A stretch of 9,533 nt of DNA from NCBI GenBank assembly GCA_905371865.1, contig CAJPNA010000042.1:1-9533 (forward strand). Reading direction: 5' to 3'. Positions 1 through 7,112 of the stretch are shown here, in pieces. A model generated the notes under the pieces. The model saw only the letters and a program-made list of their open reading frames with translations. It was not told where the DNA came from and ran no database searches. This stretch comes from an uncultured Carnobacterium sp. GTDB lineage: Bacteria > Bacillota > Bacilli > Lactobacillales > Aerococcaceae. The position numbers and the translations under genes were made by a program. How positions within the stretch are numbered: the stretch's first letter is position 1; each line of letters begins with the position of its first letter.

Positions 1-872
1 GTGATAACAAGAAACGTTTAAGTGTTTACCTACAAGAAAAACAAGGTATCACAGTGAAGGAAAATTCTATTTTTGATATCCAAATCAAACGTATGCACGA
101 ATATAAACGTCAACAAATGAACGCTTTATATGTTATTCATAAATATTTGGATATTAAGAGCGGAAATATCCCAGTAAGACCAATTACAATTATCTTTGGT
201 GGGAAAGCAGCTCCAGCGTACGTGATTGCGCAAGACGTCATCCATTTAATTCTTTCATTATCAGAATTAATCGCCAATGATCCAGAAGTGAACCCACACT
301 TACAAGTTGTAATGGTTGAAAACTACAACGTAACAGCTGCAACACACTTAATTCCAGCATGTAATATTTCTGAACAAATTTCACTTGCTTCAAAAGAAGC
401 TAGCGGAACAGGAAATATGAAATTCATGCTAAACGGGGCATTAACTCTTGGTACTGAAGACGGAGCCAACGTGGAAATCCATGAATTAGTTGGGGACGAC
501 AATATCTATATCTTCGGTGAGAAGAGTGACGAAGTGATTGCTCATTATGAAAAAGGCGACTACAATGCTAGTGAATTTGCGAAGAGAGAAGCCATCCGTC
601 CATTAGTGGAATTCGTGAAGAGCGATGCTTTACTAGAAGTCGGAAACCAAGAACGTCTAGAACGTCTATACCACGAATTAACAACTAAAGACTGGTTCAT
701 GACATTATTAGACTTAGAAGGCTACATTGAAACAAAAGAACGTATGTATCGCGATTTCGAAAACAGAGATGAATGGAATGCAAAAGTAGTGACAAACATT
801 GCAATGGCTGGATTCTTCTCAAGTGACCGTACAATCGAAGACTACAACCGTGACATTTGGAAATTAAACTAA
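1..872 (+). CDS. glgP: Glycogen/maltodextrin phosphorylase, C-terminal part (5' end outside window)
   Basis: The enzyme removes glucose from the non-reducing ends of alpha-1,4-glucans using phosphate, giving glucose-1-phosphate; it is a cytosolic GT35 enzyme that needs pyridoxal phosphate (PLP). The frame is open from base 3, so the gene starts upstream; 289 codons are visible, about the last third of a protein usually near 750-830 residues. The PLP-site signature EASGTGNMKFMLNGA is present, and the lysine of NMKF (codon at 420-422) is the expected Schiff-base residue. Other family blocks seen are FDIQIKRMHEYKRQ, FGGKAAPAY and GTEDGANVEI. A GTG at 54 lies inside the protein and is not the start. 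Sucrose phosphorylase follows on the same strand with no terminator between them, so they are probably co-transcribed. Family assignment is firm; preference for glycogen or maltodextrin is not visible. Confidence 0.96.
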   Translation, partial: DNKKRLSVYLQEKQGITVKENSIFDIQIKRMHEYKRQQMNALYVIHKYLDIKSGNIPVRPITIIFGGKAAPAYVIAQDVIHLILSLSELIANDPEVNPHLQVVMVENYNVTAATHLIPACNISEQISLASKEASGTGNMKFMLNGALTLGTEDGANVEIHELVGDDNIYIFGEKSDEVIAHYEKGDYNASEFAKREAIRPLVEFVKSDALLEVGNQERLERLYHELTTKDWFMTLLDLEGYIETKERMYRDFENRDEWNAKVVTNIAMAGFFSSDRTIEDYNRDIWKLN

Positions 873-903
873 ATCGATTAATTGAAGGGATACGGTGAAT
901 TCC

Positions 904-2346
904 ATGCAAATTAAAAACGAAGCAATGCTGATTACTTACTCAGACAGCATGGGAAGTAATATGAAGGACTTAAAAGGAGTTCTTGATAAACATTTTAAAG
1001 GCGCGATTAGTGGGGTGCATTTGCTCCCATTCTTCCCGTCTACAGGGGATAGAGGATTTGCTCCAAGCGACTACACACGTGTAGATCCGCTTCTTGGAAC
1101 TTGGGAAGATGTGGATGCTCTAGGGGAACAATATTATTTAATGTTTGACTTTATGATTAACCATATTTCTCGTGAGTCTAAATTCTTCCAAGATTTTGTA
1201 AAAAATCACGAGAACTCACCTTACAAAGATATGTTTATCCGTATTCATGAGTTCTTTCCATCAGGTCGTCCAACACAAGAAGATATCGACTTAATTTATA
1301 AACGAAAAGATAAAGCGCCGTTCCAAACCGTTCATTTTGCGGATGGAACGACTGAAGAAGTATGGAACACATTCGGGGAAGAGCAAATCGACCTTGATGT
1401 TCGTAAAGAAATCGTGAAAAAGTTTATTCGCGAAACGATTAAAGATATGGCAAGCCACGGCTGCTCATTAATTCGTTTAGACGCATTTGCTTATGCAGTA
1501 AAGAAACTCGATACAAACGATTTCTTCGTAGAACCAGATATTTGGAATTTATTAAATGAAGTTCGCGATGAAGCAGCGAAATACCAAGTAGAATTGCTTC
1601 CTGAAATTCATGAGCACTATTCAATTCAAATGAAGATTGCAGACCATGATTACTTCGTTTATGACTTTGCGTTACCAATGGTAGTGTTATATTCACTATA
1701 TTCAGGTAAATCAAATCGTTTAGCCAACTGGTTACAAATGAGTCCGATGAAGCAATTTACAACACTGGATACGCATGACGGAATCGGTGTCGTGGATGCT
1801 AGAGACTTATTAACAGATGAAGAGTTAGATTACACTTCAAACAAATTATACGACGTAGGCGCCAACGTAAAACGAATCTACTCAAGTGAAAAGTACAATA
1901 ACTTAGATATTTATCAAATTAACAGCACATACTACAGTGCTTTAGGAAATGATGATGCAAGTTACTTATTATCACGTGTGTTGCAATGTTTTGCGCCTGG
2001 TATTCCACAAATTTACTACGTTGGATTACTTGCTGGGGAAAATGACATCGAGTTATTAGAATCTTCAAAAGAAGGTCGTAACATCAACCGTCACTACTAC
2101 ACAGTAGAAGAAATCGACCGTGAAGTGGAACGTCCAGTCGTACAACGTTTAATCAACTTATTACGATTCAGAAACACATCAAAAGCGTTTGATTTAGAAG
2201 GTTCTTTTGAAGTAGAAACTCCAACTGAGAACACAATCGTGATTACACGTAAAGATGCTTCTGGTGCTGCCAAAGCACGTCTTGAAGCAAACCTAGAAAC
2301 AAAAGAGTTCACTATTTTCGAACAAGGAAATGTTGTGACATTATAA
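904..2346 (+). CDS. gtfA: Sucrose phosphorylase (GH13 subfamily 18)
   Basis: It converts sucrose and phosphate into alpha-glucose-1-phosphate and fructose by a double-displacement mechanism in the cytosol. Catalytic residues are visible in the right motifs, numbered from the ATG at 904: nucleophile D193 in LIRLDAFAY, acid/base E234 in LLPEIHEHY, and transition-state aspartate D292 in LDTHDGIG. The N-terminal block HLLPFFPSTGDRGFAP is typical of the subfamily, and the sequence closely resembles streptococcal GtfA as I recall it. The start is ambiguous. ATG 904 gives 480 residues and an N-terminus (MQIKNEAMLITY) that lines up with S. mutans GtfA. GTG 895 adds three residues and sits closer to the AAGGGA ribosome binding site at 885-890. 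Related subfamily members act on sucrose-6'-phosphate or glucosylglycerate, but similarity to GtfA favours sucrose. The gene is coupled to glgP and ends before a strong terminator. Confidence 0.94.
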   Translation: MQIKNEAMLITYSDSMGSNMKDLKGVLDKHFKGAISGVHLLPFFPSTGDRGFAPSDYTRVDPLLGTWEDVDALGEQYYLMFDFMINHISRESKFFQDFVKNHENSPYKDMFIRIHEFFPSGRPTQEDIDLIYKRKDKAPFQTVHFADGTTEEVWNTFGEEQIDLDVRKEIVKKFIRETIKDMASHGCSLIRLDAFAYAVKKLDTNDFFVEPDIWNLLNEVRDEAAKYQVELLPEIHEHYSIQMKIADHDYFVYDFALPMVVLYSLYSGKSNRLANWLQMSPMKQFTTLDTHDGIGVVDARDLLTDEELDYTSNKLYDVGANVKRIYSSEKYNNLDIYQINSTYYSALGNDDASYLLSRVLQCFAPGIPQIYYVGLLAGENDIELLESSKEGRNINRHYYTVEEIDREVERPVVQRLINLLRFRNTSKAFDLEGSFEVETPTENTIVITRKDASGAAKARLEANLETKEFTIFEQGNVVTL

Positions 2347-2354
2347 AATTCAAC

Positions 2355-2411
2355 AAAAAAGACGAGCGGTTTTCTTTGCCATATGGGGAGAAAATCCACA
2401 CGTCTTTTTTT
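2355..2411 (+). terminator. Rho-independent terminator after gtfA, long two-part stem
   Basis: The outer stem AAAAAAGACG (2355-2364) pairs with CGTCTTTTTT (2401-2410). The inner stem GGTTTTCT (2368-2375) pairs with AGAAAATCC (2389-2397) with one bulged base. The stem ends in an uninterrupted T run (2405-2411), as expected for intrinsic termination of the glgP-gtfA transcript. The A run on the left arm could also allow termination on the other strand, but no minus-strand gene ends here. Confidence 0.85.
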
Positions 2412-2423
2412 ATCGCAAAAGAA

Positions 2424-2452
2424 TAGTACTTAATGGGCAGTTATGGTAAAAT
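2424..2452 (+). promoter_or_regulatory. Promoter of pnp (extended -10)
   Basis: The -10 element TAAAAT (2447-2452) is preceded by TGG, making an extended -10 (TGNTATAAT type). A weak -35-like TAGTAC (2424-2429) lies 17 bp upstream. The predicted transcription start is near 2459, giving a leader of about 125 nt before the pnp start. It lies just downstream of the gtfA terminator, consistent with pnp having its own promoter. Confidence 0.6.
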
Positions 2453-2472
2453 GACTCTGTATGACAAACTTT

Positions 2473-2559
2473 GTATCTTCTGGAGTCACCTTACTTTAGA
2501 AATAAAAGCGCTCGAATGCGTCGAACGTTTTCATTTCTAAAAGTAGGTCTGGAGGATAC
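2473..2559 (+). promoter_or_regulatory. Long stem-loop in the pnp 5' leader, candidate RNase III/PNPase autoregulatory element
   Basis: An almost continuous hairpin can be traced by eye. 2473-2484 pairs with 2548-2559 (GTATCTTCTGGA with TCTGGAGGATAC, including G-U pairs). 2489-2503 pairs with 2533-2547 with a single bulge on each side. 2505-2510 pairs with 2526-2531. TCGA 2512-2515 pairs with TCGA 2521-2524 around the loop ATGCG. No T run follows the full stem, so it is not a simple terminator. It begins about 14 nt after the predicted transcript start and ends 14 nt before the AAGGAG of pnp. In E. coli a leader stem on pnp mRNA is cut by RNase III and PNPase then represses its own synthesis; the same role here is inference from position and shape. 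An alternative is a small palindromic repeat element. Confidence 0.6.
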
Positions 2560-2585
2560 GTAAATAAGAGAAAAGGAGATTAGTT

Positions 2586-4697
2586 ATGTCAGAAAAGAAA
2601 GTTTTTAGCTATAACTGGGGCGGACGTCAATTAACAGTTGAAATCGGCCAATTAGCAAAGCAAGCTAATGGTGCAGTGTTAGTACGCTACGGTGATACTG
2701 TTGTGTTAACAGCGGCGGTTGGTACAAAACAAGCAAAAGATACTGATTTCTTCCCGTTAACAGTGAACTATGAAGAAAAAATGTATGCTGCTGGTAAAAT
2801 CCCCGGAGGTTTTATCAAACGTGAAGGTCGCCCAAGTGAACATGCTACTCTTACAGCGCGTCTTATTGACCGTCCAATCCGTCCAATGTTTGCGGAAGGT
2901 TTCCGTAACGAAGTACAAATCACAAATACAGTTATGTCAGTAGATCCTAACTGCCCACCAGAAATGGCTGCAATGTTTGGTTCTTCATTAGCATTATGTA
3001 TTTCAGATATTCCATTTGATGGACCAATCGCTGGGGTAGACGTAGGTCGCGTAAACGGTGAATACGTGATTAACCCAACTACTGAACAAAAAGAAAACTC
3101 AGATATCGAATTATCTGTAGCTGGTACTGCAACTGCTATCAACATGGTAGAAAGTTCAGCTAAAGAAGTGAACGAAGAAGATATGCTTGGAGCATTATTA
3201 TTCGGTCACGAAGAAATCAAAAAATTAGTGGCTTTCCAAGAAGAAATCGTTCGCGAAGTTGGTAAAGAAAAAATGGAAGTAACTTTACTTTCATTCGATC
3301 CAGCTATCGAAGCACAAGTAAAAGATTTATTCAGCCAAGCCATGGTTCATGCGATTCAAACAGAAGAAAAATTAGCGCGTGAAGCAAACATCGAAAAAGT
3401 GAAAGAAACAGCCATCGAGCACTTCGAAGCTGTCTTAGAAGAAAATGATGAAAAAGCTGGACTTCTAAAACAAGTTTCTCAATTAGTCGATAATTTAGAA
3501 AAAGATGAAGTACGTCGTTTAATTACTGAAGAAAAAGTACGTCCTGATGGTCGTAAGATTGACGAAATTCGTCCATTAGCTTCAGAAATCGACTTATTAC
3601 CACGTGTTCACGGTTCAGGTTTATTCACTCGTGGACAAACGCAAGCATTAACTTCAGCAACACTTGCACCTCTTGGAGAATACCAAGTAATTGATGGTTT
3701 AGGAATCGAAGAAGGGAAAAGATTTATTCACCACTACAACTTCCCACAATTTTCTGTTGGTTCAGTAGGTCGTGCTGGTAGCCCAGGTCGTCGTGAAATT
3801 GGTCACGGAGCACTAGGGGAACGTGCATTGAAACAAGTGATTCCAAGTCCAGAAGACTTCCCTTACACAATCCGTCTTGTATCAGAAGTACTAGAATCAA
3901 ACGGTTCTTCTTCTCAAGCAAGTATTTGTGCGGGAACATTAGCATTGATGGCTGCTGGTGTGCCAATTAAAGCGCCTGTAGCAGGTATCGCGATGGGTCT
4001 TATTTCTGACGGTACAAACTACACAGTCTTAACAGATATCCAAGGGTTAGAAGACCACTTAGGAGACATGGACTTTAAAGTAGCGGGTACAAAAGACGGA
4101 ATTACAGCTCTTCAAATGGATATTAAGATTCAAGGGATTACAGAACAAATCTTACGTGAAGCTTTAACACAAGCGAAGAAAGCACGTTTTGAAATTCTTG
4201 AGGAATTAACATCAACCATTGCTGAACCACGTAAAGAGTTAAGCCCATATGCTCCTAAGATTGAAATGATTTCTATCCACCCTGATAAGATTAAAGTGGT
4301 TATCGGACGTGGTGGTGAAACAATCAATGCTATTATCGACGAAACAGGAGTTAAAATCGATATCGACCAAGAAGGTCATGTATCAATCGCTTCTACAGAT
4401 GCTGCTATGATTCAACGTGCAAAAGAAATCATCGAAGATTTAACACGTGAAATCGAAGTGGGTCAAGTGTACGAAGGAACTGTACGCCGTATCGAAAAAT
4501 TCGGTGCATTCGTAGAAATCGCTAAAGGAAAAGATGGATTAGTTCATATTTCTGAATTAGCACACGAACGCGTTGGTAAAGTAGAAGATGTACTTGCTCT
4601 AGGTGACAAAGTAACGGTTAAAGTTATCGAAATCGACGGACAAGGACGTATCAACTTATCACGTAAAGTATTATTACCAAAAGAAGATAAAGAGTAA
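2586..4697 (+). CDS. pnp: Polynucleotide phosphorylase (polyribonucleotide nucleotidyltransferase)
   Basis: PNPase is a trimeric 3'-5' exoribonuclease that degrades RNA phosphorolytically to nucleoside diphosphates, and can also add 3' tails. The 703 residues match the usual length. Domain order is as expected: first RNase PH domain (about 10-140) and its C-terminal part (to about 230), helical domain (about 240-310), second RNase PH domain (about 318-545), KH domain (about 560-620) with GRGG at 574-577, and S1 domain (about 624-694). The active-site block EDHLGDMDFK is intact; D490, D496 and K498 correspond to the metal and catalytic residues of E. coli PNPase (D486, D492, K494). GRAGSPGRREIGHGALGERA and SNGSSSQAS are also family hallmarks. 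The start is fixed by AAGGAG at 2573-2578. Many Firmicutes have rpsO directly upstream; here gtfA occupies that place, and the gene has its own promoter and structured leader. Confidence 0.98.
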   Translation: MSEKKVFSYNWGGRQLTVEIGQLAKQANGAVLVRYGDTVVLTAAVGTKQAKDTDFFPLTVNYEEKMYAAGKIPGGFIKREGRPSEHATLTARLIDRPIRPMFAEGFRNEVQITNTVMSVDPNCPPEMAAMFGSSLALCISDIPFDGPIAGVDVGRVNGEYVINPTTEQKENSDIELSVAGTATAINMVESSAKEVNEEDMLGALLFGHEEIKKLVAFQEEIVREVGKEKMEVTLLSFDPAIEAQVKDLFSQAMVHAIQTEEKLAREANIEKVKETAIEHFEAVLEENDEKAGLLKQVSQLVDNLEKDEVRRLITEEKVRPDGRKIDEIRPLASEIDLLPRVHGSGLFTRGQTQALTSATLAPLGEYQVIDGLGIEEGKRFIHHYNFPQFSVGSVGRAGSPGRREIGHGALGERALKQVIPSPEDFPYTIRLVSEVLESNGSSSQASICAGTLALMAAGVPIKAPVAGIAMGLISDGTNYTVLTDIQGLEDHLGDMDFKVAGTKDGITALQMDIKIQGITEQILREALTQAKKARFEILEELTSTIAEPRKELSPYAPKIEMISIHPDKIKVVIGRGGETINAIIDETGVKIDIDQEGHVSIASTDAAMIQRAKEIIEDLTREIEVGQVYEGTVRRIEKFGAFVEIAKGKDGLVHISELAHERVGKVEDVLALGDKVTVKVIEIDGQGRINLSRKVLLPKEDKE

Positions 4698-4731
4698 GTA
4701 TTCCGATTTCTTTAATAAATGAAATTTTAAA

Positions 4732-4770
4732 AAACGATCTTATTCCAAATGTTTTGGAGTAAGATCGTTT
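4732..4770. terminator. Bidirectional intrinsic terminator between pnp and the glnPQ operon
   Basis: An 18-bp stem (4732-4749 with 4753-4770, one T-G pair) closes on the 3-nt loop TGT. The right arm ends in GTTTC for the plus strand. On the minus strand the left side provides a longer U tract (complement of TTTTAAAAAAC). It therefore serves convergent transcripts: pnp from the left and the ABC transporter operon, whose last stop codon is 17 nt away, from the right. Confidence 0.85.
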
Positions 4771-4786
4771 CTATTGATGTTAGATT

Positions 4787-5518
4787 TTAGTGAAATACTT
4801 TGTTTAAGAAGTTTTGAGTTCGTTCGTTTTGTGGGTTACCAAACACTTGCTCAGGAGTTCCTTCTTCAATAATATAACCACCATCCATGAAGATAACGCG
4901 ATCGCTAACCTCACGCGCAAATCCCATTTCGTGTGTTACCACAACCATCGTCATCCCTTCTTTAGCTAGGTTTTGCATTACTTCTAATACATCCCCAACC
5001 ATCTCTGGGTCTAGTGCTGAAGTTGGTTCATCGAATAATAACATCTTTGGTTTCATTGCAAGCGCACGGGCAATGGCTACACGTTGCTTTTGACCACCTG
5101 AAAGAGATTTAGGAGAGACATCAGCCTTGTCTGCAAGACCAACCATGCCTAGAAGTTCCATCGCATGTTGGGTTGCATCTTCTTTTGTTTCACGACCTAA
5201 TTCTACTGGTGCAAGAATGATATTTTCTAGAACGCTTAGGTGAGGGAAGAGGTTGAAGTGTTGGAACACCATTCCGATTTCCTCACGAATTTTATTTAAA
5301 TTCGTTTTTTTATCTGTTAAATCATGGCCGTCGATGATGACGTGACCGCTATTGATTTTTTCAAGACGGTTTAAGCAACGAAGGAAAGTGGATTTACCAG
5401 AACCTGAAGGCCCGATAATACAAACGACTTCGCCTTCCTCAATAGAAAGGTCGATGGATTTTAATACTTCTAAGTTGCCATATTTCTTTTGTAGTTTTTG
5501 AACTTCGATAATAGCCAT
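4787..5518 (-). CDS. glnQ: Polar amino-acid (probably glutamine) ABC transporter ATP-binding protein
   Basis: This is the nucleotide-binding subunit that powers import by the fused substrate-binding/permease gene just upstream. The 243 residues are standard for the GlnQ/HisP class. Motifs: Walker A GPSGSGKST (36-44), Q-loop Q86 in VFQHFNLFPH, ABC signature LSGGQKQ (139-145), Walker B MLLFDEP (159-165, catalytic E164), and switch H196 in VTHEM. The start chosen is MAIIEV at 5518, because it has an AAAGGAA ribosome binding site 9 nt upstream. A longer in-frame reading from 5602 would add 28 residues that overlap the permease and do not look like family sequence. The permease stop and this start overlap as TAATG (1 nt), which suggests translational coupling. 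Glutamine/glutamate specificity is inferred from the partner protein and the operator sites. Confidence 0.95.
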   Translation of the reverse strand: MAIIEVQKLQKKYGNLEVLKSIDLSIEEGEVVCIIGPSGSGKSTFLRCLNRLEKINSGHVIIDGHDLTDKKTNLNKIREEIGMVFQHFNLFPHLSVLENIILAPVELGRETKEDATQHAMELLGMVGLADKADVSPKSLSGGQKQRVAIARALAMKPKMLLFDEPTSALDPEMVGDVLEVMQNLAKEGMTMVVVTHEMGFAREVSDRVIFMDGGYIIEEGTPEQVFGNPQNERTQNFLNKVFH

Positions 5519-6954
5519 TATTTTAAATTCCTTTCTAAGTGAGCTGATAGTTTCGTTAATAGAACGATCACGATTAAGTACATCACACCAACGATTAACC
5601 ACATTTGACTTGATTGTAAGTTACGAGCGATGATGACTTTACCTGTTTGTGTTAATTCGGCAATACCGATAATTGAAAGGATCGAAGTATCTTTCAATGT
5701 GATGACAAATTGGTTAATAAACGAAGGAACCATAATGCGAATCGCTTGCGGTAAGATTACTTTACGCATGCTCTTTGAATATGGAAGGCCTAAACTCATA
5801 CAAGCTTCGTATTGTCCTTTATCAACGGCTTGGATACCCCCACGGATTATTTCTGCGATATAAGCGGAAACATTCAAGCTTAAGGTAATAACTCCTGCTA
5901 CGAATGGTTGCATCGTAATATCGAAGGCTTGTGGAATTCCAAAGTAAATGAAGAACGTTAATACAATTAATGGAACACCGCGGATGATATCAATGTAAAA
6001 TCCTGCGATTGCTTGAACGATATTGTTTTGGCTTGTTTTCATTAAACCGAAGATAATACCGATTAAACTTGCAAAGATTAAAGCAATAACCGTTAATACA
6101 ATCGTATTCCATAAACCAGTTGCAAGAGTTTTCCAATTTGTTTTAATTAAACCTAGAATGCTTGTTGCTTCTGTGTTTCCACTAGCATTCGTAGTGTATT
6201 TGTTGATGATTTCATCATACTTACCACTTTCTTTTAGTTTTTTCAAACCGTTGTTGAAAGCAGTGATCAATTCAGCATTTTCACCTTTATTAACGGCAAC
6301 ACCATATTCTGTTTTGTTTTCGTTATGGTCTGTCATTTTTAAAGGTAAGTTGTTTGATGTGATTGAGTAGGCAAGTACTGGATAGTCTTCAAATAAAGCG
6401 TCGCTGTTTCCTACCATTACATCTTGGTACATGCTTGATGAATCTTCAAAAGTTGTGATTGTAAAGCCATATTTACTCTTGATAGATTCAGCATAAGTGG
6501 CACCTTGTGTTCCTAATTTAACAGCAACTTTTTTTCCTTTTAAATCAGGAAGGCTTGTGATGTCAGAGTTTTTTGAAACTCCCATTCCGATTCCGCTGTC
6601 ATAGTAACTATCTGTGAAGTTGAATTTTTGTTTACGTTCATCAGTTATTCCCATTCCAGCCATAACAGCGTCTACTTGTCCAGCTTCTAGGGCTTGGACA
6701 GCTGCATTAAAGCCAAGAGCCTTAAATTCTACTTCGAAGCCTTCAGCCTCTGCGATACTCTTCATTAATTCAATATCAATTCCGACGTATTCACCATTTG
6801 TATCTTGGTATTCAAATGGTGCGAATGTAATATCTGTTGCGACTACATATTTTTTAGTTTCTGCTTTTACAGAATTTGTCGGAGAAACAAGGGATAGAAG
6901 AGTCATCAATAGAGTGACTAGAACAGCTCCCAAGCTAAATTTCTTTATGTTCAT
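5518..6954 (-). CDS. glnP: Amino-acid ABC transporter substrate-binding protein fused to permease (GlnP type)
   Basis: One 478-residue polypeptide carries both the receptor and the channel of a polar amino-acid importer. Residues 1-31 form a signal/anchor segment with a possible AxA-like cleavage after A31 and no lipobox cysteine. Residues about 34-255 are a SBP_bac_3 domain: DITFAPFEYQ, GIDIELMKSIAEAEG, R107 in TDERKQKFNFT (expected to hold the ligand carboxylate) and D190 in LFEDYPV. Residues about 275-478 are a HisM/GlnP-type permease with about five membrane helices and the EAA loop EACMSLGLPYSKSMRK (383-398), which docks on the ATPase. Lactococcus lactis GlnP has two receptor domains before the permease; here only one is present. 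A GGAGG site 7 nt before ATG 6954 fixes the start. Ligand is not proven by sequence, but the exact GlnR box upstream argues for glutamine/glutamate. Confidence 0.94.
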   Translation of the reverse strand: MNIKKFSLGAVLVTLLMTLLSLVSPTNSVKAETKKYVVATDITFAPFEYQDTNGEYVGIDIELMKSIAEAEGFEVEFKALGFNAAVQALEAGQVDAVMAGMGITDERKQKFNFTDSYYDSGIGMGVSKNSDITSLPDLKGKKVAVKLGTQGATYAESIKSKYGFTITTFEDSSSMYQDVMVGNSDALFEDYPVLAYSITSNNLPLKMTDHNENKTEYGVAVNKGENAELITAFNNGLKKLKESGKYDEIINKYTTNASGNTEATSILGLIKTNWKTLATGLWNTIVLTVIALIFASLIGIIFGLMKTSQNNIVQAIAGFYIDIIRGVPLIVLTFFIYFGIPQAFDITMQPFVAGVITLSLNVSAYIAEIIRGGIQAVDKGQYEACMSLGLPYSKSMRKVILPQAIRIMVPSFINQFVITLKDTSILSIIGIAELTQTGKVIIARNLQSSQMWLIVGVMYLIVIVLLTKLSAHLERNLK

Positions 6955-6994
6955 ACATATTCCTCCAAATCTACCTTATGTAAAAGGTTTTTCC

Positions 6995-7024
6995 ATTATA
7001 TGGAAGATTTTCTGAAAATGCAAA
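6995..7024 (-). promoter_or_regulatory. Promoter of the glnPQ operon
   Basis: On the minus strand a consensus -10 TATAAT (6995-7000) lies 18 bp from a -35-like TTTGCA (7019-7024, 4 of 6 to TTGACA). The predicted transcription start is near 6988, about 33 nt before the ATG at 6954. The spacer between the two elements is almost filled by the CodY box. Confidence 0.6.
7006..7020. promoter_or_regulatory. CodY box in the glnPQ promoter spacer
   Basis: GATTTTCTGAAAATG matches the CodY consensus AATTTTCWGAAAATT at 13 of 15 positions; only the two outermost bases differ. It lies between the -10 and -35 elements, so bound CodY would block RNA polymerase. CodY represses amino-acid uptake and synthesis genes when branched-chain amino acids (and in some species GTP) are plentiful. 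Match and position are seen directly; binding is inferred. Confidence 0.75.
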
Positions 7025-7041
7025 AATCAACTCTCATCTTA

Positions 7042-7058
7042 TGTTACATTATATAACA
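7042..7058. promoter_or_regulatory. GlnR/TnrA operator upstream of glnPQ
   Basis: TGTTACATTATATAACA matches TGTNAN7TNACA exactly, and also the longer form TGTNANAWWWTNTNACA. It is the core of a 19-bp dyad (7041-7059) with one mismatched pair. Its centre is about 62 bp upstream of the predicted glnPQ start. GlnR is the nitrogen regulator of glnRA and glnPQ in streptococci and lactococci, acting with glutamine synthetase when glutamine is abundant. The minus strand of the box also contains TATAAT (7048-7053), so it could overlap a second promoter whose -35 would be weak. Confidence 0.75.
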
Positions 7059-7073
7059 TGGTAGTTATTGGAT

Positions 7074-7104
7074 AAAAAATCTCTTCTCTGATAAAAGAGA
7101 AGAG
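7074..7104 (-). terminator. Rho-independent terminator of the hit-ytxH-HAD operon
   Basis: CTCTTCTCT (7081-7089) pairs with AGAGAAGAG (7096-7104), a 9-bp perfect stem with the 6-nt loop GATAAA. On the minus strand it is followed by a U tract given by the A run at 7074-7079. It begins 9 nt after the HAD gene stop codon and separates that operon from the glnPQ control region. Confidence 0.9.
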
Positions 7105-7112
7105 AGTCAACA

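Noticed and set aside
2379..2386. Perfect palindrome CCATATGG
   Set aside because: It lies in the apical part of the gtfA terminator hairpin and is too short and common to suggest a separate operator.
2451..2540. Short reading frame in the pnp leader (29 codons from ATG 2451) and a 12-codon one from ATG 2461
   Set aside because: Neither has a ribosome binding site, the first start overlaps the -10 element, and both are explained by the hairpin sequence.
5519..5602. N-terminal extension of the ATPase gene to 5602
   Set aside because: The added residues overlap the permease in another frame, do not resemble family N-termini, and the start at 5518 has a good ribosome binding site and the TAATG junction.
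4887..6370. Plus-strand open frames opposite the ABC transporter genes (for example 6023-6370)
   Set aside because: They are shadows of clearly conserved minus-strand coding sequence, with no ribosome binding sites or recognisable domains.
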